From assembly GCA_910588455.1 (NCBI GenBank), contig CAJUPG010000043.1, positions 1 to 17,814 of the forward strand: a stretch of DNA of 17,814 nt, given 5' to 3'. This document shows positions 14,417 to 17,814 of the stretch, one piece after another. Made by a program: the position numbers and the translations under genes. The notes under the pieces were generated by a model. The model was not told where the DNA came from and did not search any database. It saw only the letters and a list, made by a program, of their open reading frames with translations. Position 1 is the first letter of the stretch. Each line of letters opens with the position of its first letter. This stretch comes from an uncultured Oscillospiraceae bacterium (GTDB taxonomy: Bacteria; Bacillota; Clostridia; Oscillospirales; Oscillospiraceae).

Positions 14417-15037
14417 TCAATCAAAATATACATCCCAGTGGTCCGCCCGGTAAGCATCGAAGCACATCTTCACCTGCTCCGGGTTGTTTTTCTCCTCCGC
14501 CATAGGCGGCAGCTCCTCCAGGGGGAAAAAGCCGCTGGCCACGGTCTCGATATTGGAGGTAAACTCCCCGCCCAAAACAGAGCACATGACAAAAATTTTG
14601 CAGATCTTGTAGGCGTGAACGGGCTTGTTGTGCTTCTCCCGGTCCTGCACGGCAATCACCCAGTCGGCGCTCACGTCCAGCCCGGCCTCCTCCTTGACCT
14701 CCTTGACGGTGTTGTCCTTGACGGAGATGTTCACGTCGCACCAGCCCCCGGGCAGGGACCACCTACCGTCGTTCTCCTGGACCAGCAGGATTTTGCCGTC
14801 CTGAAACACCGCCGCCCGGGTTTCCAGCTTTGGGGTCTGATAGCCGATTTCACAACAAAACAGGTCCTTGACCTTTTCCAGGGAGATCTCGCTTTTGTGC
14901 GCAATCATTTCGGCGGCAATCTCCCGGATGCGCTCAAAACGCTCCTCGTCGTAGGGGTCCTTGGTGTAGTGTATGCCCGCCTGAGCCAGACTTTGCAGCT
15001 CTACCGCCCATTGCAGCCATTTTTCGTTTTGTTCCAT
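14417..15037 (-). CDS. Nudix hydrolase with CDP-choline pyrophosphatase-type N-terminal domain
   Basis: This 206-residue protein has an N-terminal helical dimerisation domain: WLQWAVELQSLAQAGIHYTKDPYD, then ERFERIREIAAEMI. This matches the Nudix_hydro_N family, whose characterised member in Bacillus cereus cleaves CDP-choline. The Nudix domain has RAAVFQDGKILLVQE, then LPGGWCDVNIS and VKEVKEEAGL. The second half keeps Lys112-Glu113 and Glu116-Glu117, but the first Glu of the canonical box (position 7) is Ile104. That substitution needs checking, though this subfamily often departs from the box there. The start is the ATG after GAGG; a longer upstream frame crosses the intergenic promoters and was not used. 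It is co-transcribed with the NYN gene. Substrate is uncertain. Confidence 0.87.
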   Translation of the reverse strand: MEQNEKWLQWAVELQSLAQAGIHYTKDPYDEERFERIREIAAEMIAHKSEISLEKVKDLFCCEIGYQTPKLETRAAVFQDGKILLVQENDGRWSLPGGWCDVNISVKDNTVKEVKEEAGLDVSADWVIAVQDREKHNKPVHAYKICKIFVMCSVLGGEFTSNIETVASGFFPLEELPPMAEEKNNPEQVKMCFDAYRADHWDVYFD

Positions 15038-15071
15038 ACAATTTCCTCTTTTCGTTTGTCCATAACACCCC

Positions 15072-15100
15072 TTGACGGTATCCTGTGCCTGGGTTATAAT
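15072..15100 (+). promoter_or_regulatory. Near-consensus sigma-A promoter facing mutY
   Basis: TTGACG at 15072-15077 and a perfect TATAAT at 15095-15100 are separated by 17 bases on the plus strand. Only one base differs from the consensus. It lies 35 bases upstream of the Nudix start and points away from that gene, towards mutY, which begins some 150 bases beyond the predicted start site. Confidence 0.75.
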
Positions 15101-15106
15101 AAGAGC

Positions 15107-15207
15107 AAGAGGGGCGGACCGCTGCATCGGTCCGGCTCTTCCTCATGTAGATTTAGAATCTGGAGAATGCCGGTTTCCTTGCAGGGGGGGCCGGTTATTT
15201 CTTTTTC
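15107..15207 (+). ncRNA. Candidate structured leader or small RNA upstream of mutY
   Basis: The predicted transcript from the promoter at 15072-15100 begins at about 15107. It folds at once into a hairpin: AAGAG pairs with CTCTT and GGACCG with CGGTCC around a CTGCAT loop (15107-15140). A small AGATT/AATCT hairpin follows near 15149-15161, and then a terminator-like stem. It contains no open frame with a ribosome binding site. I do not recognise it as 6S, SRP, tmRNA, a T-box or a known riboswitch. It could be a free RNA of about 100 nt or an attenuating leader of mutY. Evidence is structural only. Confidence 0.4.
15169..15207 (+). terminator. Terminator-like hairpin and U-rich tail before mutY
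   Basis: On the plus strand CCGGTTTCC (15170-15178) can pair with GGGGGCCGG (15186-15194), nine pairs of which three are G-U. It is followed by TTATTTCTTTTTC. The G-U pairs become C-A mismatches on the other strand, so the structure works only for the plus transcript. It lies 50 bases before the mutY start codon. Confidence 0.5.
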
Positions 15208-15225
15208 ATTACCTAACTGACGCTA

Positions 15226-15253
15226 ATTATACCACATTCTGAAAGGATTACAA
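15226..15253 (-). promoter_or_regulatory. Sigma-A promoter for the Nudix-NYN operon
   Basis: On the minus strand TTGTAA (15248-15253) and a perfect TATAAT (15226-15231) are 16 bases apart. The transcript would run leftwards through the whole intergenic region, giving a leader of about 180 bases before the Nudix ATG. The -35 element overlaps the mutY ribosome binding region. Confidence 0.55.
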
Positions 15254-15257
15254 GCCC

Positions 15258-16292
15258 ATGGATACGCTTCTGGAACAGCTCCCCATTCCGCTGCTGGTGT
15301 GGTACCGGGAAAACGCCCGGGTGCTCCCCTGGCGCAGCGCCCCCGCCCCCTATCACGTCTGGCTCTCCGAAATCATGCTCCAGCAGACCCGTGTGGCAGC
15401 GGTTTTGGACTATTACCGGCGCTTTCTGGACGCCCTGCCCACGGTGGAGGATTTGGCGGCGTGTCCGGAGGACCAGCTGATGAAGCTGTGGCAGGGCCTG
15501 GGCTACTACAGCCGGGCCCGCAACCTGCAAAAAGCCGCCCGGCAGATCATGGACCTGCACCAGGGAGAATTTCCCAGCCGCTATGAGGACATCCGCGCCC
15601 TCACCGGCGTGGGGGACTACACCGCCGGGGCCATCGCCTCCATCGCCTTTGGACAGCCCGTCCCCGCAGTAGATGGAAACGTATTGCGGGTAGTGGCCCG
15701 GATCACCGGGGATTCCTCCGACATTGCCAGTCCGGCCTTTAAAAAGCAGGTAACCCAAAAGCTGGCCCAGGTGATTCCGGCCAAAGCTCCCGGCGATTTT
15801 AACCAGGCCATGATGGAGCTGGGGGCGGTGGTGTGCCTGCCAAACGGTGCGCCCCTGTGTGAAAAATGCCCCGCCGCCGGCCTTTGCCGGGCCCGCCTGG
15901 AGGACCGCACCGGGGAGCTTCCGGTAAAGGCCCCCAAAAAGCCGCGGAAAATTGAGAAGCGGACGGTTTTTCTGCTGTTTTATGAAAATCAGGTGGCCCT
16001 GCGCCGCCGGCCGGAGCGGGGGCTTCTGGCGGGGCTGTGGGAGTATCCCAACGAGCCGTCCGGGGTGGACTGGTCATTTTTCGGGCTCCGTCCGGGGGAA
16101 ACCTGGCACGCCGGAACAGGGAAGCACATCTTCAGCCATATCGAGTGGCACATGACCGGTCTGGCCGCACTGGCGGATGGCCCGGAGCTGCCCGAGGGCT
16201 GGGTGTGGGCCGGGCGGAGGGAGCTGCGGGAACGTTATGCGGTTCCCAGCGCCTTTCGGGCGTTTCAGGCCCGTGTGGAGGAGGGGCTATGA
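15258..16292 (+). CDS. mutY: A/G-specific adenine DNA glycosylase MutY
   Basis: This 344-residue base-excision repair enzyme removes adenine mispaired with 8-oxoguanine. The helix-hairpin-helix glycosylase domain has PWRSAPAPYHVWLSEIMLQQTRV with catalytic Glu38, LTGVGDYTAGAIASIAFG as the hairpin near 115-132, and AVDGNVLRVVAR with catalytic Asp139. Iron-sulfur ligands are Cys193, Cys201, Cys204 and Cys210, spaced 7-2-5 rather than the 6-2-5 of E. coli. The C-terminal Nudix-like domain that recognises 8-oxoG runs from about 235 (RKIEKRTVFLLFYENQVALRRRP) to the end, with HIFSHIEWHM. The start has an AAAGGA site. The stop overlaps the next ATG (ATGA). Confidence 0.97.
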   Translation: MDTLLEQLPIPLLVWYRENARVLPWRSAPAPYHVWLSEIMLQQTRVAAVLDYYRRFLDALPTVEDLAACPEDQLMKLWQGLGYYSRARNLQKAARQIMDLHQGEFPSRYEDIRALTGVGDYTAGAIASIAFGQPVPAVDGNVLRVVARITGDSSDIASPAFKKQVTQKLAQVIPAKAPGDFNQAMMELGAVVCLPNGAPLCEKCPAAGLCRARLEDRTGELPVKAPKKPRKIEKRTVFLLFYENQVALRRRPERGLLAGLWEYPNEPSGVDWSFFGLRPGETWHAGTGKHIFSHIEWHMTGLAALADGPELPEGWVWAGRRELRERYAVPSAFRAFQARVEEGL

Positions 16293-17158
16293 TCTGTAAT
16301 TTATGTCCCCGCCAGTGCGGCGCGGTGCGCACCCAAAACCGGGGGGAGGGCCGCTGTGGAATGCCGGAGGCGCCGGTGGCCGCCCGGGCCGCCCTCCATC
16401 CCTGGGAGGAGCCCCCCATCTCCGGCAAAAACGGCTCCGGGGCTGTCTTTTTTTCCGGCTGCTCCCTGGGGTGCATATTCTGCCAGAATGAGGAAATCAG
16501 CCACGGCAATTTTGGAAAGGTCATTTCCGAAGAAGCGCTGTGGGAGATTATGGAAAATCTCATTGCCCAGGGGGCGCACAACATCAACCTGGTCAATCCC
16601 ACCCACTTTGCCCACGTGGTCCGGAACCTGCCGGAATTCCCGGTTCCCCTGGTATGGAATTCCGGGGGCTACGACCGGGTGGAGACCCTGCGGACCCTGG
16701 AGGGGAAGATCTCGGTCTATCTGCCGGACCTGAAATATATGGAACAGGGCCCGGCGGCAAAATATTCCTCCGCTCCGGATTATCCGGAAGCTGCCCGGGC
16801 CGCCATCCGGGAGATGGTGCGCCAGACGGGGCCCTGCGTGCTGGACGAAAACGGTCTGCTGGTCCGGGGGACAGTGATCCGCCATTTGCTTCTGCCCGGG
16901 CAGCTGGAGGGGGCCAGGCAGGTGATGGACTGGATTTCACGGGAGTTTGCCCCGGGGACGGTGCTGTTTTCCCTCATGAGCCAGTATACTCCCTGGGGGC
17001 AGGCGGACCGGTTTCCGGAGCTCAACCGGACGCTGCGCCGGGGGGAGATTCGCGCCGCCCAGGCGTACATGGAAAATCTGGGGCTGGAGGGGTTTGTGCA
17101 GGACCCGGACAGCGCCCGGCGCGGGTTCACCCCGGATTTTGATCTCACGGGCATTTAA
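16289..17158 (+). CDS. Radical SAM protein, PflX-like (COG1313 type)
   Basis: This 289-residue radical SAM protein is related to pyruvate formate-lyase activating enzymes. The cluster motif is C58-S-L-G-C62-I-F-C65, preceded by AVFFSGCSLGC. An extra N-terminal Cys-rich segment (MICNLCPRQC with Cys3, Cys6, Cys10, then GRCG with Cys23) is typical of the PflX/AmmeMemoRadiSam-like group and may bind a second metal centre. The SAM-binding half contains NLVNPTHFAHVV and VWNSGGYDRVETL, and VYLPDLKYM near 146-154. The ATG overlaps the mutY stop, so it is co-translated, and a bidirectional terminator follows the gene. No glycyl-radical enzyme partner is present in the window, so the protein or peptide it acts on is unknown. 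Confidence 0.85.
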   Translation: MICNLCPRQCGAVRTQNRGEGRCGMPEAPVAARAALHPWEEPPISGKNGSGAVFFSGCSLGCIFCQNEEISHGNFGKVISEEALWEIMENLIAQGAHNINLVNPTHFAHVVRNLPEFPVPLVWNSGGYDRVETLRTLEGKISVYLPDLKYMEQGPAAKYSSAPDYPEAARAAIREMVRQTGPCVLDENGLLVRGTVIRHLLLPGQLEGARQVMDWISREFAPGTVLFSLMSQYTPWGQADRFPELNRTLRRGEIRAAQAYMENLGLEGFVQDPDSARRGFTPDFDLTGI

Positions 17159-17159
17159 A

Positions 17160-17185
17160 ATGGCGGACGCCGAAGCGTCCGCCAT
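17160..17185. terminator. Bidirectional Rho-independent terminator
   Basis: ATGGCGGACGC pairs perfectly with GCGTCCGCCAT (11 bp) around a CGAA tetraloop. The plus tail is AAAATTTTATT and the minus tail is TTTTAAAT. It lies between the convergent radical SAM gene and the EF-G-like gene, within a few bases of both stop codons, so it can serve both. Confidence 0.85.
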
Positions 17186-17191
17186 AAAATT

Positions 17192-17814
17192 TTATTCCTC
17201 CGCCATTGCCTTGGCCTCTTCGATGGCCTTCTGCTGGGCGGCGGGGGGGCAGTCCTCATAACGGATGAAATGGAAGGTGAAGGAACCGCGGGACTGGGTC
17301 ATCGCCCGCAGGTCGATGGCATAGGTGGTCATTTCTGCCATAGGCACCTCGGCCTCCACAATCTGCTCGCCGCTGTCGGTGGGATTCATGCCCATCACAC
17401 GGCCCCGGCGCTTGTTCAAATCGCCGATCACGTCGCCCATGTAGCTGTCAGGGATGGTCACCTTCAGCTCGCCGATGGGCTCCAGCAGCACGGGGCTGGC
17501 CTCGGGCAGAGCGGCCTTGTAGGCCAGCTGGGCGGCGGTTTTGAAGGCGATTTCCGAAGAGTCCACCGGATGGTAGCTTCCGTCGTACAGCACGGCCTTC
17601 AGATTCACCACCGGGTAGCCCGCCAGCACGCCATGCACGCAGGCCTCCCGTAAGCCCTTTTCTACCGCGGGGAAGAAGTTCTTGGGCACGGAGCCGCCGA
17701 ACACCTCCTCGGCAAAGACCATCTCTTCGGCGTCGGGGTTGGGCTCGAAGCGGATCCACACGTCGCCGAACTGGCCGGAGCCGCCGGTCTGCTTCTTGTG
17801 GCGGCCCTGCTTCT
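17192..17814 (-). CDS. fusA: Elongation factor G-like protein, C-terminal part (5' end beyond right edge)
   Basis: About 206 residues of domains IV and V of a translational GTPase of the EF-G family, which drives ribosomal translocation. Reading in from the right edge the frame gives RHKKQTGGSGQFGDVWIRFEP, split here as RHKKQTGGSG and QFGDVWIRFEP. It continues with FPAVEKGLREA, VLAGYPVVNLKAVLYDGSYHPVDSS and SPVLLEPIGELKVTIPDSYMG, then DVIGDLNKRRGRV and an alpha-beta domain V ending in an acidic tail. KKQTGGSGQFGDV rather than KQSGGRGQYGHV in domain IV suggests the second, paralogous EF-G (EF-G2 type) found in many clostridia rather than the rpsL-operon copy. The neighbourhood has no str-operon genes, in line with that. 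The GTPase domain is outside the window. Confidence 0.88.
   Translation of the reverse strand, partial: KQGRHKKQTGGSGQFGDVWIRFEPNPDAEEMVFAEEVFGGSVPKNFFPAVEKGLREACVHGVLAGYPVVNLKAVLYDGSYHPVDSSEIAFKTAAQLAYKAALPEASPVLLEPIGELKVTIPDSYMGDVIGDLNKRRGRVMGMNPTDSGEQIVEAEVPMAEMTTYAIDLRAMTQSRGSFTFHFIRYEDCPPAAQQKAIEEAKAMAEE

Noticed and set aside
15107..15207. 6S, SRP, tmRNA or RNase P RNA
   Set aside because: Length and sequence do not fit: no SRP GGAA/GNRA apical motif with flanking consensus, no tRNA-like end, and no long 6S rod with a central bubble.
13787..15220. A 477-codon plus-strand open frame over the NYN and Nudix genes
   Set aside because: It runs antisense to two genes with intact catalytic motifs and through their intergenic region; no ribosome binding site or domain.

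Overview
The window is a gene-dense, GC-rich chromosomal segment. It most likely comes from an anaerobic gut Firmicute of the Oscillospiraceae type (Flavonifractor/Lawsonibacter/Pseudoflavonifractor-like). I infer this from the AGGAGG-type ribosome binding sites, clostridial-style proteins (split transketolase, LacX-like epimerase, YabM/SpoVB-MazG-HU order) and a spore-former gene set at high GC. No tRNA, rRNA, CRISPR array, insertion sequence, phage gene or other mobile element was seen. Base composition looks uniform, so this reads as core chromosome rather than an island.

Left part (1-8726, all minus strand). Reading in the direction of transcription there is a small XRE regulator with its own terminator. 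A good promoter (8446-8474) then starts a long run: purine-nucleoside phosphorylase, MTA/SAH deaminase, SpoVB/YabM-type lipid flippase, MazG, and HU (which has its own candidate promoter and a strong terminator). After the terminator come a GT2 lipid-linked glycosyltransferase, a Nudix hydrolase, a LacX-like aldose epimerase, and the N- and C-terminal transketolase subunits; the last runs off the left edge. Several junctions are 4-base ATGA overlaps. Themes are purine/methylthioadenosine salvage, nucleotide sanitation, envelope glycan assembly and pentose-phosphate metabolism.

Centre (8727-13566, plus strand). The XRE gene is divergent from asnA. The gap holds a perfect 17-bp inverted repeat and a near-consensus sigma-A promoter for asnA. 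asnA is followed, with 1-4 base overlaps throughout, by an exported serine beta-lactamase-like hydrolase, rimI and a U32-family (TrhP-like) protein. These four genes are probably one transcript, ending at a hairpin shared with the converging operon.

Right part (13567-17814). A minus-strand pair encodes a Nudix hydrolase with the N-terminal domain of CDP-choline pyrophosphatases and a NYN-LOTUS putative ribonuclease. It is divergent from a plus-strand pair, mutY and a PflX-like radical SAM protein. The 220-bp gap between the pairs has two well-formed promoters that face each other, and a folded ~100-nt leader ending in a terminator-like hairpin. A bidirectional terminator then separates the radical SAM gene from the 3' part of a minus-strand EF-G-like gene that runs off the right edge.

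I found no clearly new multi-gene system. The best candidates for undescribed biology are the convergent-promoter/leader RNA region between the Nudix gene and mutY, the XRE palindrome, and the PNP-MTA deaminase pairing.
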